The position numbers were made by a program, and so were the translations under genes. A stretch of 64,000 nt of DNA from Prevotellaceae bacterium (GTDB lineage Bacteria > Bacteroidota > Bacteroidia > Bacteroidales > Paludibacteraceae), in assembly GCA_020636675.1 (NCBI GenBank), contig JACJXK010000009.1:20495-84494 (forward strand), in the 5' to 3' direction. Under the pieces are notes generated by a model. That model worked only from the letters and a program-made list of their open reading frames with translations. It did not search any database and was not told where the DNA came from. Positions 8,298-17,223 of this stretch are shown piece after piece; the first letter of the stretch is position 1, and the number at the start of each line of letters is the position of its first letter.

Positions 8298-11033
8298 TTA
8301 GTACCATGCCGGGTTGTCGTTCGGATTGCTTCTCTTCTCATACTTCAAGTCTTGCAGAAGGGATGAGTTCACGCTGATGTGGAAATTGTACGACTGGTAA
8401 GCGCCGAAAGGCACCATGCTGAAAGATGCGCTCCAGCAGTGTAAGTTTCTGTTGATTCCGATGGACGAATAGGAGAGTTCCTTCGTCTCGAAGTCGTATC
8501 CCGAACTGTAGCTGAAGCTCCAGTTCTTGGAGAAGTTGAAGCTGCCGGAGAAGTTGAGCGATTGGGTCACTTTCTTGTCGTATTCCAATTTCCGCTTGTT
8601 GAAAGTGTAGTCGCTGTAACTTATGGTGTAGTCGAATCGAAATGTCCAAGGTAGGGCGAATTTGAGATATCCCTGCTCGTCATATTCGGATTTTTCCTTC
8701 TCTTTCGCCTTTTGTTTTTCCGTCATCTCCGAATCTTCGTCCGCAGAGTCCTCCTCCTTTTTGGTATCCTTTTCCTTCTTCCTAAATGTGTCATTGCTGA
8801 ATGAATATCCGAATGAGGTTCTTGCACTGGTCAGTCGGGCTATGCGTCCGTTCCTGTCAAATTCGGTCACGTTCACTTGTACGGGGTTGCCGTATGCGTC
8901 GAGTTGATAGACGTATGGCGTGAAGTTGGCGTTGATTGTCAATGACAAGTCTTTTGTGAACTTCAACCGCAAGGAAGAGGAGATGTCGGACCATTTGAGC
9001 GAGTCTGCCAACATGTTGTAGCTCGCATTCAGAGAGAGGTTGTCGATTAGGGTTATTTTCTTGAATCCGGAGGAGTCTTTCTGTGAGGTTACCTTCATCT
9101 CTACGTTGTTGGTTAGTCCGAAGTTCAGACTTCCCACTCTGCTGGTGGAGGCTCCGCCGAATATCCCGCGGTTGAAGTATCCGTATTTTATGTTGTCAAC
9201 TTCGTTTGAGTTGGGCACCGGCCTTTGGTAGTATGAGAAATATTCCCAACCGGTTCTTCCGAACGAAGGATAGAACCTGTCGCAATAGGGGCTCCATGTC
9301 AGTCCGACGGTGGGCTGCATGACGTGTCTGATCATGTTTATCTTATCTCCGAAAAGGAACGGCACCGGTTTGTAAAATCCGAACAGCTGCGTGCTGAAAT
9401 CGAGATTGGCGCTGATGTTGTTTATTCGGTAGAAGTTGTTGACGGAGCTGTCTTCTATGGCCCCTTTGTCCGTATTCCATCTCTGAATCACTTTTCTGAA
9501 GTACCACTTTTCGTTGTAGTTGATGCTAGGTGATACGATCAGATATTTCATGATGGTGTAGGACGAACCGAAGTTCATCTGGTGCTTTACTCCGTTTTGC
9601 CAGTCGTTGGCCAATGATGAGCCCATCAGCTTGTCCTGCTTCGTCGTGATGCTGTTGCTGAAGTTGATGTTGTAGTTGAAGTAAGTCTTCTCGTACCATT
9701 TCTCCTTCCCTATCCTTTCGCTCTTTTTGAACGGATATATTCTCGCCATGTTGAAATAGAGGGTGGGCAGGGTCAACGCCAGGGTTGAATCGCTTTGCCT
9801 CTGGTTGGCCGTCACGTTGGCGTTCAGTGAGAACGGCGTTTCCGGGAAACGGTAGGAGTAGTTGATGCTGGATGATTTGTTGTTTTCTCCGAACACGTCC
9901 GGCTTATAATAGGAGTCGAGATTGTTTTTGTTGTATTGTACGGAGGAGTAGTTGACCGATGCCGAGAATGTGCTGAATGGATTGGCCTTCGGATCCTGAG
10001 TGTGCGTCCATGTTATTTTTAGGTCTTTGCTACTAGAGAAGTCGGGAAGCGTCTCTTCTCCTGACGTGGTGTATTGGTAGCTGGCAAACAGATTGCCGCT
10101 ATATTTGTATTTCTTCCTGTATCTGGAGGTGGCGTTCACGCCCCATGACCCTTTGGTGTAGATGTCGGCCCTGAGAGCCAAATCGTAATAGTCGCTCAGC
10201 GCGAAGTAGTAACCTCCGTTCCTTAAATAGAAGCCACGGGAAGATTCTTCTCCGTAGGTTGGCATGAGCAGCCCGGACGAGTATTTGCTGGTGAACGGGA
10301 AATATCCGAAGGGAAGGAATAGAGGCAGAGGCACGTCGGCGATGACGAGATAGGCGGGACCCGCCACGACAAACTCCTTTGGCCGTACTTTTGCCTTTGT
10401 CAGATCAATGTAGAAGTGAGGGTGCTCGTGGTTGTCGCAAGTGGTGTATTTCCCGTCTATCATTAAAAATGTATTGTCTTCCATCTTCTTGGCTCTGTCG
10501 CTGGTTATGTAACCGTCGCCTTGTTGGGTGATGACGCCATGTATCAGACCTTTTTTTGTCTTGTAGTTGTAGTCGATGGATTTGGATTCGTATTCTTCCG
10601 ATCCTTCTTTGAAGAGAGGGGTTCCGATGGTTTCGCCGGTAGAGTCCACTCCGCATCTTGCTTGTACAAGCGTACTGTCCATATTTATCCGGATGCGGTT
10701 GGAAGTGAGGGACATCTCCTCGTAGTCTACTTTCGCATCTCCATATAGATAGGCAATTCCACCCGCATAGAAAACGACGGAGTCGGCGGCCGAATAGTTT
10801 ACTTCGGAATTGAGTGATTCTTTCTTTTGTTTGGCATTGATGGAGTCTTTTGGAAGAGAATCGTTCTTGCTGATAGGGTTTTGAACCTCTGTGCTGTTTG
10901 TCGAACCCGTAATGGCCGCATCCTTCAGTTTCTCATCGTTAGCTTCTGTGGAAAATGCCGAAAACGATAAAAGGAAACAAACCAATAAAAGTGATGTTCG
11001 ATATATGTTGTTGTCTATTAGTGAATTAAACAT
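8298..11033 (-). CDS. lptD: LPS-assembly outer membrane protein LptD-like
   Basis: LptD is the outer membrane barrel that inserts lipopolysaccharide into the outer leaflet. The 911-residue protein has a signal peptide (TSLLLVCFLLSFSAFS, about residues 13-28) and a Ser/Asn/Lys-rich linker. An OstA/LptA-like beta-jellyroll follows at about 85-230 (AYLYGDAKVDYEEMSLTSNR, KGLIHGVITQQGDGYITSD). After LPLFLPFGYFPF comes the long C-terminal barrel of alternating aromatic strands, with GLLMPTYGEESSRGFYLRNG at its start. A lysine/glutamate-rich insertion of about 35 residues (near 745-785) interrupts the barrel. The ATG at 11033 is preferred to a TTG ten codons upstream. It lies divergent from the amidase gene with about 250 bases between. 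No LptE or Lpt transporter gene is in view. Confidence 0.88.
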   Translation of the reverse strand: MFNSLIDNNIYRTSLLLVCFLLSFSAFSTEANDEKLKDAAITGSTNSTEVQNPISKNDSLPKDSINAKQKKESLNSEVNYSAADSVVFYAGGIAYLYGDAKVDYEEMSLTSNRIRINMDSTLVQARCGVDSTGETIGTPLFKEGSEEYESKSIDYNYKTKKGLIHGVITQQGDGYITSDRAKKMEDNTFLMIDGKYTTCDNHEHPHFYIDLTKAKVRPKEFVVAGPAYLVIADVPLPLFLPFGYFPFTSKYSSGLLMPTYGEESSRGFYLRNGGYYFALSDYYDLALRADIYTKGSWGVNATSRYRKKYKYSGNLFASYQYTTSGEETLPDFSSSKDLKITWTHTQDPKANPFSTFSASVNYSSVQYNKNNLDSYYKPDVFGENNKSSSINYSYRFPETPFSLNANVTANQRQSDSTLALTLPTLYFNMARIYPFKKSERIGKEKWYEKTYFNYNINFSNSITTKQDKLMGSSLANDWQNGVKHQMNFGSSYTIMKYLIVSPSINYNEKWYFRKVIQRWNTDKGAIEDSSVNNFYRINNISANLDFSTQLFGFYKPVPFLFGDKINMIRHVMQPTVGLTWSPYCDRFYPSFGRTGWEYFSYYQRPVPNSNEVDNIKYGYFNRGIFGGASTSRVGSLNFGLTNNVEMKVTSQKDSSGFKKITLIDNLSLNASYNMLADSLKWSDISSSLRLKFTKDLSLTINANFTPYVYQLDAYGNPVQVNVTEFDRNGRIARLTSARTSFGYSFSNDTFRKKEKDTKKEEDSADEDSEMTEKQKAKEKEKSEYDEQGYLKFALPWTFRFDYTISYSDYTFNKRKLEYDKKVTQSLNFSGSFNFSKNWSFSYSSGYDFETKELSYSSIGINRNLHCWSASFSMVPFGAYQSYNFHISVNSSLLQDLKYEKRSNPNDNPAWY

Positions 11034-11060
11034 TATATTGATGTTGCATCGTTTGTTTTG

Positions 11061-11068
11061 CAAAAATA
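11061..11068 (-). promoter_or_regulatory. Candidate -7 element for lptD
   Basis: Minus-strand TATTTTTG matches TAnnTTTG and lies 27 bases before the chosen lptD start, which leaves a short leader. This also argues that the TTG at 11063, inside the element, is not the start. Confidence 0.4.
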
Positions 11069-11141
11069 AGAATTTTGGGCGAACATATATCCATTTGTGG
11101 ACTATTAATTTTTTTTAGGGATTCAATATTTTTAAGGAGTG

Positions 11142-11172
11142 GTTGATTCTGCTCTTATTTTTTGTAAATTTG
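11142..11172 (+). promoter_or_regulatory. Candidate promoter for the amidase-mlaD pair
   Basis: TAAATTTG at 11165-11172 is a full -7 match. GTTG at 11142-11145 sits 19 bases upstream in the -33 position. The amidase ATG follows about 114 bases downstream, leaving a long leader. Confidence 0.6.
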
Positions 11173-11285
11173 CGCAGTCAAAAAGGATCATGGCGATGAT
11201 GCTTTTGCTATAAATTAAAGAATTGGGGTGATAGTCATTGGTGAATTTTATTTATCAGACTATAATTTTATAATTGGTTTGAAAG

Positions 11286-12440
11286 ATGAAGATTCCTTTT
11301 TTTTCGATCCTTTTGCTGTCGTTCGTCTTGTCGGTGACTCTCTCAGGACAGGATGCTTGTGCGGCTGGCAAAAAGAGGTTCACGGTTGTCATTGACGCCG
11401 GTCACGGCGGTAAGGATGCCGGAGCTACCGGGTCTACATTGAAATTGAAGGAGAAAAACGTAAACTTGGCCGTGGCATTGGAATTGGGCCGTCTGCTCTA
11501 TGCGGAGAAGGGTGTACGCGTCATCTTTACAAGAAAAACGGACGTGTTTATCCCTTTGGATGAACGGGCTTCCATCGCCAATAAGGAGAAGGCCGATCTT
11601 TTCATCTCTATTCATGCCAATGCGGCAAAGGCTCGGTCTGCCTTTGGAACGGAGACTTACGTCGTGGGTAGTTCTTCCAATGAAAATTTGGAGGTGGCCA
11701 TGCGTGAGAATGCCTCCATCCTTTATGAGGACAATTATAAGTCGAGATATGGAGGCTTTGACCCAAATAGAGCCGAGTCTTATATTATGTTTGACATGAT
11801 GCAGTCTTCGTTTCAGTCGCAGAGCATCCGTTTGGCTCAGTTTGTACAGAAAAGCTTTGTCTCTACATGCAAAAGGAGTGACAGAAGTGTGAAGCAGGCT
11901 GGTTTTTTGGTGCTGAAGCAGACCAATATGCCTGGTATCTTGGTCGAGTTGGGCTATCTTTCCAATGCGAAAGAAGAACGCTACTTGAATCAGGAGAAGT
12001 CGAGGAAGTCTCTGGCGAAGGCTATACATAAGGCGGTCATGACCTACAAAGAGGGTTATGAGAAAAAGTCGAATGTGGCGGCTTACGAGGAAGAAAAGGA
12101 GAAAGAAGAGAAGGATGGTGAGAAGAAGACGGAGGTGAAGGAACAGTCCACTGCCAATGAGGAGGTCGCCTCTAATCTCGATTCTGTATACTATAGCATC
12201 CAGTTTTGCAGCTCTAAGGTTCAGAAACCGCTGAAGAGTAAGGATTTCAAATCTTGTGTTCCTGCCTACGAGTATCAGGAAAACGGGATTTATAAATATA
12301 TGTATGGCAAAACCACCTCTTTTCTTGAGGCGTTGGACATACAGAAGAAGGTGAGGAATGATTTTTCCGACGCTTTTATGGTTGTATTGAAAGAAAATAA
12401 AAAATTGCCGCCGAGCGAAGCTTCTTTATATATGAAGTGA
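11286..12440 (+). CDS. N-acetylmuramoyl-L-alanine amidase with C-terminal SPOR-like region
   Basis: This zinc amidase of the Amidase_3/AmiC family cuts the bond between MurNAc and L-alanine in peptidoglycan, usually during cell separation. The 384-residue protein has a signal peptide (residues 1-27). The zinc ligands are His40 in VVIDAGHGGKDAG, Glu56 in KLKEKNVNL and His110 in SIHANA. The catalytic Glu221 lies in MPGILVELGYLSN. A charged linker rich in Glu and Lys (about 255-290) leads to a C-terminal region (about 300-384, YYSIQFCSSK ... DAFMVVLKEN) that resembles a SPOR peptidoglycan-binding domain. The inhibitory helix of E. coli AmiB/C is not obvious. It is followed after 31 bases by an mlaD-like gene, probably in one transcript. 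Confidence 0.92.
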   Translation: MKIPFFSILLLSFVLSVTLSGQDACAAGKKRFTVVIDAGHGGKDAGATGSTLKLKEKNVNLAVALELGRLLYAEKGVRVIFTRKTDVFIPLDERASIANKEKADLFISIHANAAKARSAFGTETYVVGSSSNENLEVAMRENASILYEDNYKSRYGGFDPNRAESYIMFDMMQSSFQSQSIRLAQFVQKSFVSTCKRSDRSVKQAGFLVLKQTNMPGILVELGYLSNAKEERYLNQEKSRKSLAKAIHKAVMTYKEGYEKKSNVAAYEEEKEKEEKDGEKKTEVKEQSTANEEVASNLDSVYYSIQFCSSKVQKPLKSKDFKSCVPAYEYQENGIYKYMYGKTTSFLEALDIQKKVRNDFSDAFMVVLKENKKLPPSEASLYMK

Positions 12441-12471
12441 AGGTGGCCCATATTTTTATAAATGATAAAAA

Positions 12472-13401
12472 ATGAAGATGAAATTTAAGATTACGAAAGA
12501 GTTCCAAATCGGTATGTTGGTTGTTGTGACAATTGCGGTACTGTTTTTTGGAGTTAATTATTTGAAGGGAATAAATATATTTAATCCGTCCAATTACTAT
12601 TATGCAAAGTTTGATAGGGTGAACGGCTTGTTGGAGTCAAGTTCGGTTACCATCAAAGGTTACAAAGTCGGGTTGGTAAAGTCTATCAACTACAACTTTG
12701 AAGATCCTAAGGATGGCGTTGTCGTGGTGTTGATGGTTGATGACGAACTGAAGGTCCCTGTCGGTTCGAAGGCGGTCCTCTCTTCTGATTTGCTTGGCGG
12801 CGCAAACGTCTCCTTGGATTTGGTTCCAGAGGTTCCCGGTGTGATGTATAAGGCGGGAGATACGATTCCATCTGTCATTAACGATGGCATCATGTCTGCC
12901 GTTACTCAGGAGATAATGCCTAGAGTGCAGTCTATCATCCCTCAGCTGGATTCGTTGATCTATTCGTTACGTATGATTACGGAAGATAACTCGATTCAGA
13001 AGTCTTTAGGAAACATAAACCGATTGACTGCGAATCTGGAGTCGGCGTCCGTTTCCTTGAACTCTATGATGAAGAAGGATGTTCCGGTGATTCTTTCCAA
13101 CGTGAATACGATAACAACAGATTTTACGAAAGTTAGTTCTAACTTGAGCCGTGTCGATTTCTATTCAACCATGCATAAGGTGGACAATACCTTGTCCAAT
13201 CTTCAGCTGATAACGGAGAAGGTCAATTCGGGTCAAGGAACCATCGGTTTGTTGCTTAACGACAAGGCTCTTTATGACAACTTGACGAATACGGCCAACA
13301 GTGCCAACAGCCTTTTGGTGGATTTGAAGGCAAATCCGAAACGTTATGTTCACTTCTCTTTGTTCGGCAAGTCGGACAAGAAGGCAGAGGAGAAGAAATA
13401 A
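12472..13401 (+). CDS. MlaD/MCE family lipid transport protein
   Basis: MCE proteins bind and move phospholipids between the membranes. This 309-residue protein has a short cytoplasmic N-terminus and one membrane helix (about residues 14-30, GMLVVVTIAVLFFGVNYL). One MCE domain follows at about 38-115 (YYAKFDRVNGLLESSSVTIKGYKVGLVKSI) and then a long helical tail with repeated Asn/Leu/Ser heptads. Typical MlaD is shorter, and the long helical region recalls tube-forming PqiB/YebT types. No MlaE, MlaF or MlaC gene is nearby, so its permease and ATPase must be elsewhere. It shares a transcript with the amidase and ends 23 bases before a clear terminator. Confidence 0.87.
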   Translation: MKMKFKITKEFQIGMLVVVTIAVLFFGVNYLKGINIFNPSNYYYAKFDRVNGLLESSSVTIKGYKVGLVKSINYNFEDPKDGVVVVLMVDDELKVPVGSKAVLSSDLLGGANVSLDLVPEVPGVMYKAGDTIPSVINDGIMSAVTQEIMPRVQSIIPQLDSLIYSLRMITEDNSIQKSLGNINRLTANLESASVSLNSMMKKDVPVILSNVNTITTDFTKVSSNLSRVDFYSTMHKVDNTLSNLQLITEKVNSGQGTIGLLLNDKALYDNLTNTANSANSLLVDLKANPKRYVHFSLFGKSDKKAEEKK

Positions 13402-13423
13402 CGGTTACAGGAAATAAAGAAAC

Positions 13424-13464
13424 CGGCAGGAGAGGAGCAATGTCCTTCCTGCCGATTTTTTTTT
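13424..13464 (+). terminator. Intrinsic terminator after the mlaD-like gene
   Basis: CGGCAGGA (13424-13431) pairs with TCCTGCCG (13447-13454), followed by ATTTTTTTTT. The loop is 15 bases and may pair further (GAGG with CCTT). Confidence 0.8.
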
Positions 13465-13465
13465 G

Positions 13466-13941
13466 TTGGTAGGTCGTGTTTTTGTTTCCTAAGTAATCAT
13501 AAAAACATGCGAAAAAGCGCAAAAAAGATGTAAAAAAATAATAATTATGAATGTAAAGCATAAAAGGGAGGTTGTTAAATTTTCTTCAGAAAAAGGAATT
13601 GTCATTTTTTTTGTTATGTCATAAACTTTTTATTATTTATAATGATTCTAAATAATTAAAATTAACAAATGATAGAAAAAGATATGGAAGACTTTGTAAG
13701 AAAGGTGTTTGTGGAAAATAATCGGATTTGTGCTTTTGGACATGTATTACATTAAATTGCTATTTATCAACATTTTTAGAGATGAAGAAATATCCTTTGC
13801 TTTGATTTTTAGAATGTTGCTGCAATATGTTGATAGTTAGTTTGATAGTTATTTTCGGATAAAGCAAATCTAGTTGCGTTTTTTTTTCATGAAAAATATC
13901 TCAAAATTTGTCGTGCAAATAGAAAAAACATAGTTGTAATT
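13466..13941. other. AT-rich dnaA upstream region with DnaA-box-like sites
   Basis: This 476-base stretch has no gene and is very AT-rich, especially 13590-13680. It holds near-matches to the DnaA box TTATCCACA: TTATCAACA at 13764-13772, TGTGGAAAA (reverse of TTTTCCACA) at 13710-13718, and TGTTGATAG (reverse of CTATCAACA) at 13828-13836. Such a cluster beside dnaA could be part of the replication origin or sites for dnaA autoregulation. None is a perfect box, and AT-rich sequence produces near-matches by chance. Confidence 0.35.
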
Positions 13942-15336
13942 ATGAATAGCAATCGAGAACTTGTTTCCGAAAATGTGAAAAACATGTGGAACAAGTGTTT
14001 GGATATTATCAAGGATATTGTGCCCGATGCGGCATACTCTACTTGGTTCAGTACGATTGTCCCTCTTAAATATGAGGATAATACGCTGCATATAAAGGTT
14101 CCAAGCGTGTTCTTTTATGAATATATAGAAGAGCATTATTGTGATCTTTTAAAGAAGACTCTTACTCGTGTTTTCGGAACGGGTACCAAACTTCGATATA
14201 CTGTTTTGGTCGAAAATACGGAGGATACGACGGTCGATTTGGGAGGCGGACGGGTTTCCCAGCCATCTTCGATGCCCAACCGTTTTGATCCGTTCTCGGT
14301 AAAAACGCACGAGAAGATAGATTCCCAACTCAATCCTAACTATACATTCGATTCTTTCATAGAAGGCCAGTGCAATAAGTTGGCTCGTTCTGCCGGCCAG
14401 GCGATAGCCAGGCAACCGGGCGGTACTTTCAATCCTATGTTTATCTTTGGTGGATCCGGACTTGGGAAGACGCATCTGGTACACGCCATCGGATTGATGG
14501 CGGAAGAGATGCACCCAGACAAAAACATATTATATGTCACTGCCAGTAAATTCCAAACGCAGTTCACGGAAGCTACGCTTAGCAATAAAACCAATGATTT
14601 CCTGAATTTCTATCAGATGATAGATATCCTTATTGTCGACGACATTCAGGATTTTGCGGGAAAGACGGCGACTCAGAATACTTTCTTCCAAATATTCAAT
14701 CATCTTCATCAGTCTGGCAAACAGTTGGTGCTTACATCAGACCGTTCGCCAAAACTGTTGCAGGGACTGGAACAACGTATGTTGAGCCGTTTCAAATGGG
14801 GCTTGCATGCCGAATTGGAGATGCCTAACTTTGACACGAGGAAGGAGATTTTGCTGCGAAAGGTGGCCGATGACGGTCTGGTGATTCCGGAAGATGTGAT
14901 CGATTATATTGCTGAGACGGTTACCGAGTCCGTTCGTGCCATCGAGGGCGTGATTATTTCGTTGTTGGCCCAGTCTACTCTGACCAATGCGGAGATTAAT
15001 CTTGATCTGGCGAAGCGCGTGGTAGGAAGTACGGTCAACGTCACGGAGAAAAATATCACAATATCGACCATTCAGCAGGCAGTTTGCAGCCATTATAATC
15101 TTGATATCAGTGAAATCCAGACGAAGTCAAGGAAACGGGAGGTGGTGCAGGCCCGTCAAATCGCTATGTATCTGGCCCGCAAATATACAAAAAACTCACT
15201 CTCCTCTATCGGAGAGCAGATTGGAAATAGGGACCATGCCACTGTCCTTCATGCGTGTAAGACGGTGACAGACCTTATTGATATAGATAAGGGCGTCCGC
15301 CAAAGTTTGGATATGATAGAAAGTTCATTGAAGTAA
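13942..15336 (+). CDS. dnaA: Chromosomal replication initiator protein DnaA
   Basis: DnaA binds boxes at the origin, melts it and recruits the helicase. The 464-residue protein has the N-terminal oligomerisation domain (residues 1-90, with W16, W35 and F36 in typical places) and a variable linker. The AAA+ core follows: Walker A GGSGLGKT at 170-177, Walker B ILIVDDIQ at 229-236 and the Arg-finger stretch RMLSRF at 279-284. Domain IV at the C-terminus carries the box-recognition signature GNRDHATVLHACKTV. Length is normal. The ATG at 13942 follows a long AT-rich leader. A strong hairpin terminator starts 6 bases after the stop codon. Confidence 0.98.
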   Translation: MNSNRELVSENVKNMWNKCLDIIKDIVPDAAYSTWFSTIVPLKYEDNTLHIKVPSVFFYEYIEEHYCDLLKKTLTRVFGTGTKLRYTVLVENTEDTTVDLGGGRVSQPSSMPNRFDPFSVKTHEKIDSQLNPNYTFDSFIEGQCNKLARSAGQAIARQPGGTFNPMFIFGGSGLGKTHLVHAIGLMAEEMHPDKNILYVTASKFQTQFTEATLSNKTNDFLNFYQMIDILIVDDIQDFAGKTATQNTFFQIFNHLHQSGKQLVLTSDRSPKLLQGLEQRMLSRFKWGLHAELEMPNFDTRKEILLRKVADDGLVIPEDVIDYIAETVTESVRAIEGVIISLLAQSTLTNAEINLDLAKRVVGSTVNVTEKNITISTIQQAVCSHYNLDISEIQTKSRKREVVQARQIAMYLARKYTKNSLSSIGEQIGNRDHATVLHACKTVTDLIDIDKGVRQSLDMIESSLK

Positions 15337-15342
15337 GTATAT

Positions 15343-15374
15343 AAGCGGAACAATTTCTATTGTTCCGCTTTTTC
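15343..15374 (+). terminator. Intrinsic terminator after dnaA
   Basis: AAGCGGAACAAT (15343-15354) and ATTGTTCCGCTT (15359-15370) form a perfect 12-bp stem with a TTCT loop, followed by a T-run. The next gene starts 84 bases further on. Confidence 0.92.
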
Positions 15375-15458
15375 TTTGCCGTTTTTGCTTATTTTTCTTT
15401 GTTGTTTATTTGTCTACTTGTTGTCCAAGTGTTATTTTTACGAAAAATTTTTAATGAC

Positions 15459-16007
15459 ATGGTATATAGGTTCATTTTGCTGTCTGATGAAATAGACGGC
15501 TTCTTGAGGGAGATACAGATAGATTCTGAAGCTACATTCCTTGAATTGCACGATGCGATTTTGGATTCGGTTAAATATACGAAAGACCAGATTACGTCTT
15601 TTTTCGTATGTAATGATGAATGGGAGAAGGAACAGGAAATCACGCAGATAGAGATGGATACATCTTCTGAGTATGATAATTTTGTGATGGCCGACACGAA
15701 ATTGGAGGAGTGCTTGACCGAAGAAGAACAAAAGCTTCTGTTTGTGTTTGATATGATGAACGAAAGGTCTTTCTTCTTGGAACTGAAAGAGATGATTCCA
15801 GGCAAGGACCTTCCTTCTGCGAAATGTGTCACTTCCAAAGGAAACCCTCCAAAGCAGATCATCGATGGCCTTTTCATGGACGTGAATCCTGCAAAGGGGT
15901 TGGATCCTTCTCTTGGATTGGAAGACTTTGACGACGAGAGCGTGGATGATGAGGAGTTGGGCGATTTGAATATTAGCGACGATTATTTCGAAGACCAAAA
16001 GTATTGA
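15459..16007 (+). CDS. Plasmid pRiA4b ORF-3-like family protein
   Basis: The 182-residue protein starts MVYRFILLSDEIDGFLREIQ and continues with DSEATFLELHDAILDSV and FFVCNDEWEKEQEIT. This is the beta-rich fold of the pRiA4b ORF-3-like family (IS1096 TnpR-like), whose function is unknown. The open frame runs 33 codons further upstream, but that part overlaps the dnaA terminator and encodes a Phe-rich stretch unlike the family, so I use the ATG at 15459. The C-terminal 40 residues are strongly acidic (DDESVDDEELGDLNISDDY). A copy next to dnaA is seen in several Bacteroidales as far as I recall. It sits alone in its own transcription unit. Confidence 0.8.
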   Translation: MVYRFILLSDEIDGFLREIQIDSEATFLELHDAILDSVKYTKDQITSFFVCNDEWEKEQEITQIEMDTSSEYDNFVMADTKLEECLTEEEQKLLFVFDMMNERSFFLELKEMIPGKDLPSAKCVTSKGNPPKQIIDGLFMDVNPAKGLDPSLGLEDFDDESVDDEELGDLNISDDYFEDQKY

Positions 16008-16469
16008 TAGATAAGAGTCAGTGGAACGAGCCGAGGCTTGCTTCGCTGATTGCCATAGACCATAGATTATTTCGTTTATTGTATTTTGCTTTCTGGATTT
16101 TTTTTGCATGACCAGAGATGCTTAGGAGTGGTAGTTGCGTTGAGCCCCCCTTAGAAAAATGCAGTTAATCCGCAGAGATTCTTTTTCTCTGTCGTAGAAC
16201 GGAATGAATTTTGTATCGTTAAATTGTTTATCGTAAGGGTGTGTTATCCATGTCTTCTCCCTTTTTCCATCGTATGTGCGGCATTCTCTAATGTATGGAT
16301 GATGTGCCGGACGAGGAAAAGAAAAGAAGAAATTTGTAAAAGGTACCTTTGTGCGGAGTTCGACAAAGAAAGGTTTTCTTCTTTCGTCTGATGTCCGTTC
16401 TTTTCGGTGGTGCACCTATTTATAATAGAATTTGAAGTGTAAAGTATTAAAATTATATAAGTTATACGT
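16008..16469. other. Intergenic stretch before the VTC/DUF4956 operon
   Basis: These 462 bases hold no gene, tRNA or clear terminator that I can support. The last 60 bases are AT-rich and should contain the promoter of the downstream operon, but I see no full TAnnTTTG element; TAGAATTTG near 16428 has one base too many. Confidence 0.4.
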
Positions 16470-17192
16470 ATGAGAAACACAAAATTAGCATGGTTTTTAT
16501 TGTCATGTGCGGCATTGGCCCTCACTTCGTGTGAAAAGTCGGAAGGAGAGGGTGGCAAATCGGCCATAGAAGGCAAGGTTTATATGATAAATGAAGCCGG
16601 AGACATAGCCAAGAATGCGGATGGTGAGTATTATTTCGTTACGGACACAATTCTTGCGGTGGACGAAGATATATACATTATTTATGGTGGCAATGTAGAG
16701 TCTTTTTATGGTGATAAACAAAAAACGGACTATCAAGGAAAATTCAGGTTCGAATATCTGGTTTCCGGGAAATATTCGGTGTATGCCTATACGGACTATG
16801 CGAATGGAGAAAAGTCTGCGGAGTTCCGTTCTGTGAATATCGGCGATTCTGGAACTACACAGGTGGAGGACATTTATGTCCGAAATGGTAAAAACGTAGG
16901 ACTGTCTGCTATCGTCGGTAATATTCAGGCAACAGGAAATTATACGGGAGGCGCCATAGATGCCAGAGTCTTTCTTCGCGAGATGGGTAAGGTTGGCCCT
17001 ATCCAGGACACTCGTACGGACAATAACGGCGGTTATGTCTTCACGAAACTGACGCCGGGCGTGGCTTATGAAGTGTGGGCAGAGTCCGTTTCTAAGAAGA
17101 ATGGCGTGTCTGTGGCTGTCTTGGATACAGTGGATCTTCCCGCATCTGGAATGATAAAGGAGGCAAAACAGTTGACGGTTGGAATATATTAA
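16470..17192 (+). CDS. Lipoprotein with repeated Ig-like/carboxypeptidase-regulatory folds
   Basis: The 240-residue protein has a lipoprotein signal with the lipobox ALTSC (Cys21). After it comes a short Glu/Gly linker and two beta-sandwich-like repeats. Each has a G-x-V or V-G-N-I start, a dipeptide of acidic residues, and a GKFRFEYLVSGKYSVYAYT or GGYVFTKLTPGVAYEVWAE ending. These endings are typical of carboxypeptidase-regulatory or SdrD_B-like domains. A binding or scaffold role at the envelope is likely; no enzyme motif is visible. It is the first gene of a run of five closely spaced rightward genes that ends with a VTC protein, a DUF4956 protein and a barrel. Confidence 0.7.
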   Translation: MRNTKLAWFLLSCAALALTSCEKSEGEGGKSAIEGKVYMINEAGDIAKNADGEYYFVTDTILAVDEDIYIIYGGNVESFYGDKQKTDYQGKFRFEYLVSGKYSVYAYTDYANGEKSAEFRSVNIGDSGTTQVEDIYVRNGKNVGLSAIVGNIQATGNYTGGAIDARVFLREMGKVGPIQDTRTDNNGGYVFTKLTPGVAYEVWAESVSKKNGVSVAVLDTVDLPASGMIKEAKQLTVGIY

Positions 17193-17223
17193 TGAATAGA
17201 AACTAGAATAAAAAATCAATGAT

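Noticed and set aside
15360..15458. 33-codon N-terminal extension of the pRiA4b ORF-3-like protein
   Set aside because: It overlaps the dnaA terminator hairpin and encodes a Phe/Leu-rich stretch absent from the family; the ATG at 15459 fits the family start.
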